Source: Spirochaetota bacterium
Lineage (GTDB): Bacteria; Spirochaetota; Spirochaetia; Treponematales; Rectinemataceae
Assembly: GCA_026398595.1 (NCBI GenBank)
Contig: JAPLSO010000063.1
Coordinates: 1-62,612 of the forward strand
Direction of reading: 5' to 3'
Length of the DNA: 62,612 bases
Numbering within the stretch: the first letter of the stretch is position 1; every line of letters starts with the position of its first letter. The notes under the pieces are model-generated. The model saw only the letters and a list, made by a program, of their open reading frames with translations, was not told where the DNA came from and did not search any database. Shown piece by piece: positions 40,757 through 50,235 of the stretch. The translations under genes were made by a program, and so were the position numbers.

Positions 40757-41881
40757 ATGAGCGTAAACATAAAAATCAAGAACGCGGTGAAGCGCTACGG
40801 CAAGACCACGATAATCTCCAACCTCTCCCTGGAGATCAAGGAAGGCGAGTTCTTCACCCTCCTCGGCCCCTCGGGCTGCGGCAAGACCACCTTGCTGCGG
40901 ATGATAGCTGGCTTTAACTCGATTGAGGGCGGCGACTTCTATTTCAACGACAAGCGCATCAACCTGATCGATCCCGCCAAGCGCAACATCGGCATGGTCT
41001 TCCAGAACTACGCGATCTTCCCTCATCTCACCGTCAAGAACAACGTCGCCTTCGGCCTCCGAAACAGGAAGTTCCCCAAGGACAGGATCGAGTCCGAAAC
41101 GCAGAAGTTCCTCGAACTGATGAAGATCGATCAGTTCAAGGACAGGATGCCCTCGAGGCTTTCGGGCGGCCAGCAGCAGCGGGTCGCCCTGGCCCGCGCC
41201 CTGGTCATCCAGCCCGACGTCCTCCTCATGGACGAACCCCTCTCCAATCTCGACGCCAAGCTCCGCGTCGAAATGCGGCTGACCATCAAGGAAATCCAGA
41301 ACCGGGTGGGCATCACCACGGTCTACGTCACCCACGACCAGGAGGAGGCGATGGCGATCTCCGACCGCGTCGCCGTCATGAAGGACGGGGTGATCCAGCA
41401 CATCGGCGCCCCCAAGGACATCTACCAGCGTCCCGCCAACCTCTTCGTGTCGAGCTTCATCGGCCGGACGAACCTCCTCGAAGCCACGGCGAAGGTCAAG
41501 GGCAAGGCGCTGTCCCTCGAATTCAAGGACGGCTTCCAGGTTGACTTGCCCAATATTAAGCCGCAATTCCTCAAGGATCAGAACGTCGTCGTCTCCATCC
41601 GGCCCGAGGAGTTCATAATCTCCGACAACAAAGGCGACGGAGTCATGGGCGTCGTCGATTCGAGCATCTTCCTCGGACTCAACACCCACTACTACGTCCA
41701 CCTCGATTCAGGCCAGCAGGTCGAGATCGTGCAGGAATCCAAGATCGACGAGATCCTTCCCGTGAAGAGCAGGGTCTACCTCAAGCTGAAGGCGGAAAAG
41801 ATAAACGTCTTCACCGAGGACGGCAGCAGGAACATCCTGGAGGGCGTCCGCAACGACGCCGAACTCGGCGCAGGGGCCTGA
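40757..41881 (+). CDS. ABC importer ATPase (PotA/FbpC type)
   Basis: 374 aa. Walker A GPSGCGKTT, VFQNYAIFPHLTV, signature LSGGQQQRVALARAL, Walker B VLLMDEPLSNLD, YVTHDQEEAM; residues about 240-360 form the regulatory TOBE domain (FIGRTNLLEATAKVKG, VVSIRPEEFII). It drives the adjacent double permease and stops two bases before its start. Confidence 0.94.
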   Translation: MSVNIKIKNAVKRYGKTTIISNLSLEIKEGEFFTLLGPSGCGKTTLLRMIAGFNSIEGGDFYFNDKRINLIDPAKRNIGMVFQNYAIFPHLTVKNNVAFGLRNRKFPKDRIESETQKFLELMKIDQFKDRMPSRLSGGQQQRVALARALVIQPDVLLMDEPLSNLDAKLRVEMRLTIKEIQNRVGITTVYVTHDQEEAMAISDRVAVMKDGVIQHIGAPKDIYQRPANLFVSSFIGRTNLLEATAKVKGKALSLEFKDGFQVDLPNIKPQFLKDQNVVVSIRPEEFIISDNKGDGVMGVVDSSIFLGLNTHYYVHLDSGQQVEIVQESKIDEILPVKSRVYLKLKAEKINVFTEDGSRNILEGVRNDAELGAGA

Positions 41882-41882
41882 T

Positions 41883-43532
41883 ATGGCGCGCAAGAAGCTC
41901 TTCGACGGCTGGACGGTCGTGTACCTCGCCATCTTCGCCGCCTACGCCCTCTTCCTCATCTATCCGATGTTCACGATCCTCCAGAACTCCGTGGTCGGCG
42001 AGAACGGCGGCTTCAGCCTGGAGTGGTTCGCCAAGTTCTTCAGCACCAAGTACTACTCCGAGACCCTCCTCCACAGCTTCAACGTGACCATCTGCACGAC
42101 AGTCCTGTCGCTGATAATCGGTGTTCCCCTCGCATACTTCTACAACCTGTACGAGATCAAGGGGAAATCTGTCATCCAGGTGCTGATCATCCTCTGCTCC
42201 ATGTCGGCGCCCTTCATCGGCGCCTACGCCTGGATCCAGCTTTTAGGCAGGTCAGGCATCGTCACCAGATTCATCCAGGACCTCACCGGCATCACGATGC
42301 CCAACATCTACGGCTTCAACGGCATCCTCCTCGTGCTGACCCTCCAGCTCTATCCCCTGGTCTTCCTTTACGTGTCGGGGGCCCTCAAGAACATCGACCA
42401 TTCCCTTCTCGAGGCTTCGGAAAACCTCGGCTGCACGGGCATCCGGCGTTTCTTCAAGGTGATCATCCCCCTGTGCATGCCCACCATCCTCGCCGCCGCC
42501 CTCCTCGTCTTCATGCGCGCCTTCGCGGACTTCGGCACCCCCCTGCTCATCGGCGAGGGCTACCGCGTCTTCCCGGTCGAGATCTACACGCAGTTCCTGG
42601 GCGAGACGGGCACGAACTACAACTTCGCGGCCGCCATCAGCGTGATAGCGATCATCATCACGGCCTTCATCTTCCTGATCCAGAAGCTGCTGTCGAGCCG
42701 CTTCGCCTTCACGATGAACGCCCTCCATCCGATCGAACGCAAGAAACCCAAGGGCCTGTCGGGCTTCTTCATGCACTTCTACACCTACGTCGTCGTAGGC
42801 CTTGCCTTCCTGCCCCAGATCTACATCGTGTACCAGTCCTTCCAGAACACCTCGGGTAAACTCTTCAAGCCGGGATACTCCCTGAGCAGCTACAAGACCG
42901 CACTCCAGCGGATGGGCGACGCCATCCCCAACACCTTCATCATCGGCGGCCTCGCCCTCGTCGCCGTCGTCTTCATTGCCATCCTCATCTCCTACTTCGT
43001 CGTCCGGCGAAGCAACGTGATCACCCAGGCCATCGACACCATATCGATGCTGCCCTACATCATCCCCGGCTCGGTCGTGGGCATAGCCCTCGTCATGGCC
43101 TTCAACAAGAAGCCCGTCATACTGACCGGGACGGTGGGCATCATGGTCATCGCCCTCTGCATACGCCGTCTGCCCTACACCATCCGTTCCTCGGTGGCCA
43201 CCCTCCAACAGATCCCGCTCACGACCGAAGAGGCGGCGATCAGCCTGGGCGCCTCCAAGATGAAGACCTTCTTCCAGATCACCGTGCCGATGATGTCCAA
43301 CGGCATTATCTCGGGCGCCATCCTGAGCTGGGTAACCATCATCACCGAACTCTCGACTGCCATCATACTGTACAACTCGAAGACGATAACCCTGACCCTG
43401 GCGGTGTATACCTTCGTCACCCGGGGGAATTACGGCTACGCGGCGGCTCTGGCCACTGTCCTGACCGCCTTCACGATGATATCCTTGCTGATCTTCATGA
43501 AATTCTCGAAATCCAAGGAAATCACGTTCTGA
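41883..43532 (+). CDS. ABC importer fused permease (FbpB type)
   Basis: 549 aa, a tandem fusion of two permease domains with about twelve helices. Each half has its own coupling loop: EASENLGCTGIRRFFKVIIPL and EAAISLGASKMKTFFQITVPM. This architecture is usual for ferric-iron/AfuB-like importers. The second half starts near residue 290 (FMHFYTYVVVGLAFLPQIYIV). Confidence 0.92.
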   Translation: MARKKLFDGWTVVYLAIFAAYALFLIYPMFTILQNSVVGENGGFSLEWFAKFFSTKYYSETLLHSFNVTICTTVLSLIIGVPLAYFYNLYEIKGKSVIQVLIILCSMSAPFIGAYAWIQLLGRSGIVTRFIQDLTGITMPNIYGFNGILLVLTLQLYPLVFLYVSGALKNIDHSLLEASENLGCTGIRRFFKVIIPLCMPTILAAALLVFMRAFADFGTPLLIGEGYRVFPVEIYTQFLGETGTNYNFAAAISVIAIIITAFIFLIQKLLSSRFAFTMNALHPIERKKPKGLSGFFMHFYTYVVVGLAFLPQIYIVYQSFQNTSGKLFKPGYSLSSYKTALQRMGDAIPNTFIIGGLALVAVVFIAILISYFVVRRSNVITQAIDTISMLPYIIPGSVVGIALVMAFNKKPVILTGTVGIMVIALCIRRLPYTIRSSVATLQQIPLTTEEAAISLGASKMKTFFQITVPMMSNGIISGAILSWVTIITELSTAIILYNSKTITLTLAVYTFVTRGNYGYAAALATVLTAFTMISLLIFMKFSKSKEITF

Positions 43533-43545
43533 AGGAAAGGCCCTA

Positions 43546-44940
43546 ATGGACCATAGCACCGCGCAATATGTAAAGATGACCGAGACGCCGGTCAGCGGAC
43601 TGGTCATCTCGCTGGCCGTACCGACGATCATCAGCATGCTGGTCTCCTCCATATACAACATGGCGGACACCTACTTCGTCTCGAAGATCAGCACGAGCGC
43701 GTCGGGCGCGGTCGGCATCGTGTTTTCCCTCATGGCTATAATCCAGGCTGTCGGATTCACGATCGGCATGGGCTCGGGCTCCTGGATCTCGCGTCTTTTA
43801 GGGGCACACAGGAACGACGAGGCGAGCGGGGTGGCAGCCTCGGGCTTCTATTCCTCGATCGTGTTCGGCCTCGCGTTGACGGTCGCCGGACTGGCCATCA
43901 TCGATCCCCTCATGCACATCCTCGGCGCTACGGACACGATCCTGCCCTACGCGCGGGACTACGCGCGCTACATCCTCTACGCCGCCCCCGTCATGGCCGC
44001 TTCCTTCGTGCTGAACAACGTACTCCGGGCCGAGGGCAAGGCCAGCTTCTCCATGATAGGCATCACCGTTGGCGGCCTCCTCAACTGCGGCCTCGATCCC
44101 CTCTTCATCTTCACGTTCAAGATGGGCATAGGCGGCGCGGCCATAGCCACCGCCCTGAGCCAGCTCGTTTCCTTCTTCATCCTCCTCGCGCCCTTCCTGA
44201 ACGGCAGGACGATCGTCAAGCTGGGCATCCGCAGGTCGGCCAGGCGCCCCGACGTCTATCTGCAGATATTCAAGCTCGGGCTCCCCTCCTTTCTCAGGCA
44301 GGGTCTCGCGAGCGTCTCGACCGTGGCCCTCAATCTCAACGCTGCCGTCTACGGCGACGCGGCCGTGGCCGCGATGTCGATCGTCGGGAAGATCGTCCTC
44401 TTCATCTTCTCGATCATCATCGGCATAGGCCAGGGCTATCAGCCCGTCCTGGGCTACAACTACGGGGCGAGGAAATTCAAGCGTGTCAAAGAAGCCTTCT
44501 TCTTCACCTTCAAGATCTGCCTCGCGATGATGGGGCTCTGCGGAGTCATCGGTTTCCTGACCGCCTCATGGCTCATGAAACTTTTCATCGCGCGGGATCC
44601 AGAGGTTATCCGGATCGGCGCCGCGGCCTTGCGCTTCCAGTGCCTGGCCATGCCCCTCGTGCCGTTCGGCGTGATGTGCAACATGACCTACCAGGCCGTC
44701 GGCAAGTCATGGACCGCCACCATAACCTCGGCCGCCCGGCAGGGAATTTTCTTCCTGCCCCTGATCATGCTGCTGCCTCCCTTCTTCGGCCTGCTCGGCG
44801 TCCAGCTGACTCAGCCCCTGGCTGACCTCTGCACCTTCATCTTCCTTCTGCCCTTCGTGCTGCACTTTTTCAAGGGTATCAAGACCGAGGCGCCGGCGCA
44901 TGAGTTCCACCCCGATGACCTGCAGTTCGGTGGCGATTGA
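43546..44940 (+). CDS. MATE-family efflux protein
   Basis: 464 aa, twelve helices. MTETPVSGLVISLAVPTIISMLVSSIYNMADTYFVSK and the twin-repeat pattern in the second half (GLPSFLRQGLASVSTVALN, IGIGQGYQPVLGYNYGARKFKRV) are typical of NorM/DinF-like Na+ or H+ antiporters. It follows the importer operon by 13 bp with AAGGAAAGG as ribosome site and may be co-transcribed. Substrate unknown. Confidence 0.93.
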   Translation: MDHSTAQYVKMTETPVSGLVISLAVPTIISMLVSSIYNMADTYFVSKISTSASGAVGIVFSLMAIIQAVGFTIGMGSGSWISRLLGAHRNDEASGVAASGFYSSIVFGLALTVAGLAIIDPLMHILGATDTILPYARDYARYILYAAPVMAASFVLNNVLRAEGKASFSMIGITVGGLLNCGLDPLFIFTFKMGIGGAAIATALSQLVSFFILLAPFLNGRTIVKLGIRRSARRPDVYLQIFKLGLPSFLRQGLASVSTVALNLNAAVYGDAAVAAMSIVGKIVLFIFSIIIGIGQGYQPVLGYNYGARKFKRVKEAFFFTFKICLAMMGLCGVIGFLTASWLMKLFIARDPEVIRIGAAALRFQCLAMPLVPFGVMCNMTYQAVGKSWTATITSAARQGIFFLPLIMLLPPFFGLLGVQLTQPLADLCTFIFLLPFVLHFFKGIKTEAPAHEFHPDDLQFGGD

Positions 44941-45014
44941 TGCGTCTCCTTCTCCGCCCTACCTGAACGTCTTTGCCTCCCGGCTGTCTATAGCGCCGTG
45001 GTTTCCCCTCAAAC

Positions 45015-45043
45015 TTGCATTGGCGAAAACAAAGCGGTAGATT
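45015..45043 (+). promoter_or_regulatory. Promoter of the flavodoxin-like gene
   Basis: TTGCAT (45015-45020), 17-bp spacer, TAGATT (45038-45043), about 30 bases before ATG 45075, which follows AGGGAGGA. Confidence 0.5.
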
Positions 45044-45074
45044 CGTCAGAACTCGATTCCAGGGAGGATAGATT

Positions 45075-45608
45075 ATGGGCAAAAAATCCGCGGCTATGCC
45101 CGGAACTGGCCGTTCCGCAGCCAGCGAGGCCAAGACCCTCGTCGTCTATTATTCGCGTACATCGACGACGCAGCGCGTAGCCAAGGACCTGGCCAAGCGC
45201 CTAGGCGCCGACATCGAGGCTATCGCCGACAAGAAGCCCCGTTCCAAGGGCTTTTTCGGCTACATGAACTGCGGTCGCCAGGCCACCTTCAGGATCGCGG
45301 GCGCCATCAAGGCTCCGTCCCGGGACCCTGCCGCCTACGAAAAGGTCGTCGTGCTCACGCCTGTCTGGTCCTGGAAGATGACGCCGCCCGTGAGGGGCTG
45401 GCTCCGCCTCATGAAAGGCAAACTCAATGCCACGGCCTTCGTTGCCGTCTCGGGCAACACCGAACCCGAAAAGATCGCCGCCGACATGGCCAAGGAATCT
45501 GGCGCGCAACCGCTGGCAGTCGCGGGCTTCTTCCAAGCCGATTTCGCGTCCGAACACAAAGCCGAATACGAGGCCAAAGTCGCGAAGATCGTCGATGCTA
45601 TGAAATAG
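45075..45608 (+). CDS. Flavodoxin-like protein
   Basis: 177 aa. After a 17-residue lead the core starts KTLVVYYSRTSTTQRVAKDL, where SRTSTTQ is the FMN-phosphate loop; VVVLTPVWSWKMTPPVRGWL and FVAVSGNTEPEKIA form the other two flavin loops. Cytoplasmic FMN electron carrier or NADPH-quinone-type reductase. Single gene. Confidence 0.9.
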   Translation: MGKKSAAMPGTGRSAASEAKTLVVYYSRTSTTQRVAKDLAKRLGADIEAIADKKPRSKGFFGYMNCGRQATFRIAGAIKAPSRDPAAYEKVVVLTPVWSWKMTPPVRGWLRLMKGKLNATAFVAVSGNTEPEKIAADMAKESGAQPLAVAGFFQADFASEHKAEYEAKVAKIVDAMK

Positions 45609-45711
45609 GCTTGAGCCGATTCTCGTGTACGCTTGAGCGCAGCTCCCCGTCTTCCGAGACGAAACATCTCCGGTTGACTTTTCATGAGCTGCCGCCGAAA
45701 GGGAGAGCCGG

Positions 45712-46554
45712 ATGAAGGGAAAGAACATACTCGTGCTGGGCGGAACCAGGGGCTTCGGCTATGAACTGGCCAAGGAATTCGCCAGGCTAGGGGCCCGAGT
45801 CGCGATAAGCGGCCGCAGGCTGGCCGACGCTGAGAACGCCGCGCGCAGGGCGCTGCAGGAGCGGCCGATCTCCGGCAGCGCCAGGGTCGAAGACTCGGCC
45901 GAAGCGGCCACCGTCGTCCTGATCCCCCTCGAGGCTGACATCCAATCCTTCGAGTCGCTGGCTGCCCTGCGCTTCGCCGCCGAGGCGGCCTTGGGCTCCA
46001 TCGACACACTGGTCGTCAACGCGGGCGTCAGCCAGATACCCGCCAAGGCCTGGAACGCTGAACCTTCGGATGTGGACCGTGTCCTCGCCACCGACCTGCG
46101 CGGGCCGATGTTCGCTGTGCGCGCCTTCATGCCCGCGATGCTGGATCGCGGCTCAGGATCGATCTGGTTCGTCGAGGGCCTCGGCTCCAACGGCATGATG
46201 GTAGACCGCTACGCCCTCTACGGTTCCTCCAAACGGGGACTTGCCTATTATTGGCGCGCCCTGGCCAGGGAAGCCGCGGGTACCGGCGTAACGATCCACG
46301 CCCTCAGCCCGGGCATGATGCTGACGGACTTCCTCATGGATAACCTGAATCGGGAAAGCCCCGAGCGGCGGGCGAAGACGGTCAAGCTGTACAATATACT
46401 CGCCGACCGCCCCGAAACCGTCGCCCGTTTCGCCGCTCCCCGCATGCTCGCCGAAGGCGGCAACGGCCGTCTCCTGTCGTGGCTCACCGGACCCAAGTCC
46501 GCGCTGCGTTTCATGGCGGCGCCTTTCCGCAGGCGGCGGCTCCTGGAAGCCTAG
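45712..46554 (+). CDS. Short-chain dehydrogenase/reductase
   Basis: 280 aa. The NAD(P) motif is VLGGTRGFGYELAKEFARLG; LVVNAGVSQ is the NAG motif; the catalytic Tyr-x3-Lys is YGSSK in YALYGSSKRGLAYY, and the Ser position falls in WFVEGLGSNG, where the usual Ser is not obvious. The Arg after GISGRR-type loop (AISGRRLADAE) suggests NADP. Substrate unknown. Confidence 0.9.
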   Translation: MKGKNILVLGGTRGFGYELAKEFARLGARVAISGRRLADAENAARRALQERPISGSARVEDSAEAATVVLIPLEADIQSFESLAALRFAAEAALGSIDTLVVNAGVSQIPAKAWNAEPSDVDRVLATDLRGPMFAVRAFMPAMLDRGSGSIWFVEGLGSNGMMVDRYALYGSSKRGLAYYWRALAREAAGTGVTIHALSPGMMLTDFLMDNLNRESPERRAKTVKLYNILADRPETVARFAAPRMLAEGGNGRLLSWLTGPKSALRFMAAPFRRRRLLEA

Positions 46555-46557
46555 GTC

Positions 46558-47595
46558 CTACAGCAGCGGTATCCCTGCGGCCTTGCATTCCTTCCGCATC
46601 TCCTCGGGCCAGAGCCCCACCTGTATCTCGCCGATGTGGGCCTTCCTCAGGAAGTACATGCAGAGCCTGGACTGGCCGATGCCTCCGCCGATGGACAGGG
46701 GCAGCTTCCCTTCGAGGAGCTGCCTGTGGAAATAGAGACTCTTCCGCGCTTCCTTGCCCGCCAGGGCGAGCTGGCGCTCGAGGGCGGCGGGATCGACGCG
46801 GACGCCCATGGAGGAGATTTCGAAGGAGCGTCCGGTGACCGCATTCCAGATGATGATGTCGCCGTTGATCCCCTTGTGCCCCTCGGTTGTGGGGCTGCTC
46901 CAGTCGTCGTAGTCGGGGGCGCGGCCGTCGTGCGCTTTACCATCCGCGAGGGTTCCGCCGATGCCGATGAGGAAGATGGCGCCGTATTTCCTGGCGAGGG
47001 CATCCTCGCGCTCGCGCGGGCTTAATAAAGCAGGGTAGGCCGCCAGGGCGTCCTCGGCGTGGACGAAGGTGATCTCCTCGGGCAGTTCGATCGGAAGGGC
47101 CGGGTAGAGGTCGTGCATCCGGAACTCGAGGCGCTTGATCGATGCATAGATCCTGCGCACGATGGTCTTGAGGAAGGTCAGGTTCCGCTCGGACTCGTCT
47201 ATCACCCGCTCCCAGTCCCACTGGTCGACGTAGAGCGAGTGGATCGCGTCCAGGTCCTCGTCCGCGCGGATGGCGTTCATGTCGGTGTAGAGGCCGAAGC
47301 CTTTCTTGAAGCCGTACTCGGCCAGGGCGAGGCGCTTCCACTTGGCGAGGGAGTGGACGATCTCGGCCCGCTGATCTCCCAGCGCCTTGACCGGGAAGGC
47401 CACGGCCCTCTCGACCCCGTTCAGGTCGTCGTTTATCCCCGTGCCCGAGAGCACGAAGAGAGGAGCCGTCACCCTTGTCAGATTGAGCTCGGTCGCCAGG
47501 CTTAGCTGGAAAAAGTCCTTGATCTCCTTGATCGCCCGTTCCGTTTCCTTGACGCCGAGCAGGGGCTTGTACCCCGCCGGATAGCTGCTGCCCAT
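46558..47595 (-). CDS. asnA: Aspartate-ammonia ligase (asparagine synthetase A)
   Basis: 345 aa, class II tRNA-synthetase-like fold. Marks: TERAIKEIKDFFQLSLATELNLTRVTAPLFV, GINDDLNGVERAVAF, VHSLAKWKRLAL, GLYTDMNAIRADEDLDAIHSLYVDQWDWE and LSIGGGIGQSRLCM. It makes asparagine from aspartate, ammonia and ATP. The AGGAGG before the start supports 47595. Ends four bases after the SDR stop on the other strand, a tight convergent pair without a visible terminator. Confidence 0.95.
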   Translation of the reverse strand: MGSSYPAGYKPLLGVKETERAIKEIKDFFQLSLATELNLTRVTAPLFVLSGTGINDDLNGVERAVAFPVKALGDQRAEIVHSLAKWKRLALAEYGFKKGFGLYTDMNAIRADEDLDAIHSLYVDQWDWERVIDESERNLTFLKTIVRRIYASIKRLEFRMHDLYPALPIELPEEITFVHAEDALAAYPALLSPREREDALARKYGAIFLIGIGGTLADGKAHDGRAPDYDDWSSPTTEGHKGINGDIIIWNAVTGRSFEISSMGVRVDPAALERQLALAGKEARKSLYFHRQLLEGKLPLSIGGGIGQSRLCMYFLRKAHIGEIQVGLWPEEMRKECKAAGIPLL

Positions 47596-47846
47596 GGCTC
47601 CTCCTGAGGGCTCATGATCATCGGAAAAGCCCCTCGAGTCAATGCGGCCGCGGTGGGTTGAATCATAGTGATAAAGCAGCGATGCGGACAGAAATAACTC
47701 TACTCACTCTGTATCCCTATGTATTGAATAACATATACGCCGATCCAGTCGCAGAGCCCAGGCTACTGCTTAGCTCCGACGGCCACCTATGAATCTACCG
47801 CCGGCCCGACACTCGGTATAGAATAGTGAGCAGTCAAGGAGACCCT

Positions 47847-48845
47847 ATGCTCATGAAACGCGTCAAGAAACTCTACGCCATCGATCCCCGATCCTGGGAA
47901 CACCCGGCCGACAAGGCCGCCCTGAGCGCCGTGAAGCAATTGAAGGGTATCGACGAGATCGTGAAGATGCTGGTTTCAGCCACGACGGACCGCTCCCTCA
48001 GGCTTGAGGTTCTGGCATCGAACGTCAAGGTGACTGCCAACCAGTACTCGAAAATCTACACGATAATGAACAATATCGTGGACACCTTCGACTGGGAGTA
48101 CCGGCCCAACGTCTTCATCTGCCAGAATCCCGTGTTCAACGCGGGCGCCCTCGGCGTGGAGGAGCCCTTCATCACGATCAACAGCTCGCTGGTCAAGAGC
48201 CTCGACGAACAGGAGATGACGGCTGTCCTGGCGCACGAGATGGGCCACATCATGAGCGGCCACTCGCTCTACAAGACCCTCATCTGGCTCCTGTCGAACA
48301 TTTCCTTGAGCTTCATCCCGATGGGCGAGCTGGTGAAGAGCGCCATCTGGGCCACCCTGATGGAATGGAACCGCAAGAGCGAACTGACCTCGGACCGGGC
48401 CGAACTCCTCGCCGTCCAGGACGAGACGCCTTCCTACAATCTCCTCATGAAGATGGCGGGAGCCGAGGACTTAAGCCAGGTCAACCTGAACGAGTTCTTC
48501 GCCCAGGCCATGGAGTACGACGCCCAGAAGACCGTCCTCGACTCGGTCCAGAAGATCTTCAGCCAGCTCAAGCTTTCGCACCCCTACCCCGTCATCAGGT
48601 TGAAGGAGCTCAAAACCTGGGCGAGCTCGGGGGTCTACCAGGCCATTCTGGACGGCAACTACCTGAAGCGTGGTTACGGCAAGCCCGACGCCGGCGAAGA
48701 CCTGAAGCAGGGCTATGATTTTTACCGGGAGACGATCCGCAAGAGCGACGACCCGATGATCAAGACAATCAACAATATAGGCGAGGGCATCGAAAAAGCC
48801 GCAGGGAACCTGGAGGAAAAAATCAAGGAAATATTCAAGACCTGA
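47847..48845 (+). CDS. M48-family zinc metalloprotease
   Basis: 332 aa from ATG 47847 (AAGGAGA upstream; the next Met is two codons on). LAHEMGHIMSGHS holds the HExxH zinc motif near residue 133-138, and SELTSDRAELLA gives the third, acidic ligand. A hydrophobic stretch (TLIWLLSNISLSFIPMGELVKSAIW) follows the motif, so it may be membrane-associated. HtpX-like enzymes degrade damaged membrane proteins, but the N-terminus has no TM helices. Co-transcribed with the next gene. Confidence 0.9.
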   Translation: MLMKRVKKLYAIDPRSWEHPADKAALSAVKQLKGIDEIVKMLVSATTDRSLRLEVLASNVKVTANQYSKIYTIMNNIVDTFDWEYRPNVFICQNPVFNAGALGVEEPFITINSSLVKSLDEQEMTAVLAHEMGHIMSGHSLYKTLIWLLSNISLSFIPMGELVKSAIWATLMEWNRKSELTSDRAELLAVQDETPSYNLLMKMAGAEDLSQVNLNEFFAQAMEYDAQKTVLDSVQKIFSQLKLSHPYPVIRLKELKTWASSGVYQAILDGNYLKRGYGKPDAGEDLKQGYDFYRETIRKSDDPMIKTINNIGEGIEKAAGNLEEKIKEIFKT

Positions 48846-48866
48846 GCGCCTCAAAGGAGGACCAGC

Positions 48867-49718
48867 ATGGTTGAAGATCAGCGAATCGCCGCCCTCATCG
48901 ATGAACTCCAGGCTTGGCCCGGCCCCTCCATAGCCAGCCACCGGAGCGCCGCCCAGTTCTTCCACAAATTGGTCTTTATCGCCGATTCGGGAGTCCGACG
49001 CGATGACCCAGGCGTCGGGGCGATCGTGCGCAGGATTCTGTCCTCCATGGACGAGGATGGGGTGCCGAGCCTGCCCCTGGACATAGGCGCGGCCCATGGC
49101 GGGCCAATAGACGCCGCTTTTACGGGTGCCTGGGCCCTTTGCGACGCGCCGAATGTTCTGTACGCGCTGAAGAAGCTCGGCGTCGAGGATCCACGAATCG
49201 ACAAGGCGGTAAAATTCCTCGCTCGGCTTCCTCATGCAGACGGCTACGGCTGCGCGGTTTCGAAAAGTCTGGGAGCCTGGAGAGGTCCGGGGAAGAAGTC
49301 CGATCCCTGCCCCTACGCGACCTTGATCATGCTCAGGCTTCTCCTTGCCTATGGTGATAAGTTCGCGGCAGAAATACGCGGCTGCGCCGAATGCCTTCTC
49401 GGCCTCTGGGAGCGCAGCCACGAGAAACATCCTTACATCTTCTACATGGGCACGGATTTCAGGAAGCTGAAGCTGCCCTTCATCTGGTACGACATCCTGC
49501 ATGTGACCGACGTTTTAAGCCGGGTCGAAAGTATCCGCGGGGACAAGCGCCTCATTGAAATGTTCACCGTGATCGAAGGCAAGAGGACCGCGGCCGGCTT
49601 CATTCCTGAATCGGTCTATCAGGCCTGGAAGGACTGGGATTTCGGGCAGAAGAAAATTGTATCGCCGACGATGACGGATTTAGTGAATAGGATAGAGGAG
49701 CGGTTCAAGCGCCCATGA
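48867..49718 (+). CDS. Protein of unknown function, alpha-alpha-barrel-like
   Basis: 283 aa, 21 bp after the M48 gene with AAGGAGGA as ribosome site. Helical repeats such as LKKLGVEDPRIDKAVKFLARLPHADGYG and DPCPYATLIMLRLLLAYGDKFAAEIRGCAECLLGLWER recall the six-hairpin toroids of prenyltransferases or terpene cyclases, but the DXDD motif of cyclases is not seen. Function not recognised. Confidence 0.7.
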   Translation: MVEDQRIAALIDELQAWPGPSIASHRSAAQFFHKLVFIADSGVRRDDPGVGAIVRRILSSMDEDGVPSLPLDIGAAHGGPIDAAFTGAWALCDAPNVLYALKKLGVEDPRIDKAVKFLARLPHADGYGCAVSKSLGAWRGPGKKSDPCPYATLIMLRLLLAYGDKFAAEIRGCAECLLGLWERSHEKHPYIFYMGTDFRKLKLPFIWYDILHVTDVLSRVESIRGDKRLIEMFTVIEGKRTAAGFIPESVYQAWKDWDFGQKKIVSPTMTDLVNRIEERFKRP

Positions 49719-49729
49719 ACTGAGTCCCG

Positions 49730-50202
49730 TCAGCCGAAAAGCTCCCGCTCCAGGTCTTCATCCCCGCGCCCGAGCAGAAGCTTGGCCAAACCCAGATATT
49801 CGGCCGTGAAGGGGTGGCGGAAGTAGGCGGAGTCGGATCGGGGCGCGCGTGGGCTTCGACCGCCGCCGCGATCCGCTTCCAGTCATCCTCGGCAAGCCGC
49901 TGTCCCAGGAACTTGTCCTCGGCGATGCCGCGCTTGCTCTCGCTAGCCCAGCGGCCATGCTCGAGGCAGACGCCGTCGTGTCTTCGGCCCAGGTCGTGGA
50001 TGAGGGCGGACGTCATCAGGTCGCGGTAGAGGGTGGGCATAACAGCCACGCCAGTCTGGAGAAGCCGCGCGTGGAGACTCCCCGCCAGGATCATCACCCT
50101 GAGGGTGTGTCCCTTGCCATGTATCCGGCTGGGGTGATCGAACCATTCGGGGTCGATGCCAAAGCCGCGGGGAAGGGTCCAAAAACCCGTGGAATCGTCC
50201 AT
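49730..50202 (-). pseudogene. HD-domain protein gene with a single-base frameshift
   Basis: From ATG 50202 the minus strand reads MDDSTGFWTLPRGFG, HGKGHTLRVMILAG, SALIHDLGRRHDGVCLEHGRWAS (His-Asp pair of an HD phosphohydrolase) and AAAVEAHARPD. It then shifts frame near 49835-49845 and continues SAYFRHPFTAEYLGLAKLLL to the TGA at 49730-49732. One missing base in the CCGATCCGACTCC stretch explains it. Either a recent mutation or a sequencing error; the enzyme core comes before the shift. Confidence 0.75.
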
Positions 50203-50235
50203 GGGATGATGATACCATGAAAACAAGGACCATGG

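Noticed and set aside
42252-43670. Long minus-strand ORF (about 470 codons) over the fused permease and the start of the MATE gene
   Set aside because: It is antisense to a clear permease; the composition (very rich in Asp, Glu, Gly, His, Arg) is typical of shadow frames in GC-rich DNA.
47596-47846. tRNA or small RNA in the gap between asnA and the M48 protease gene
   Set aside because: No cloverleaf or terminator pattern was found; it is an AT-richer promoter region with no convincing -35/-10 pair.
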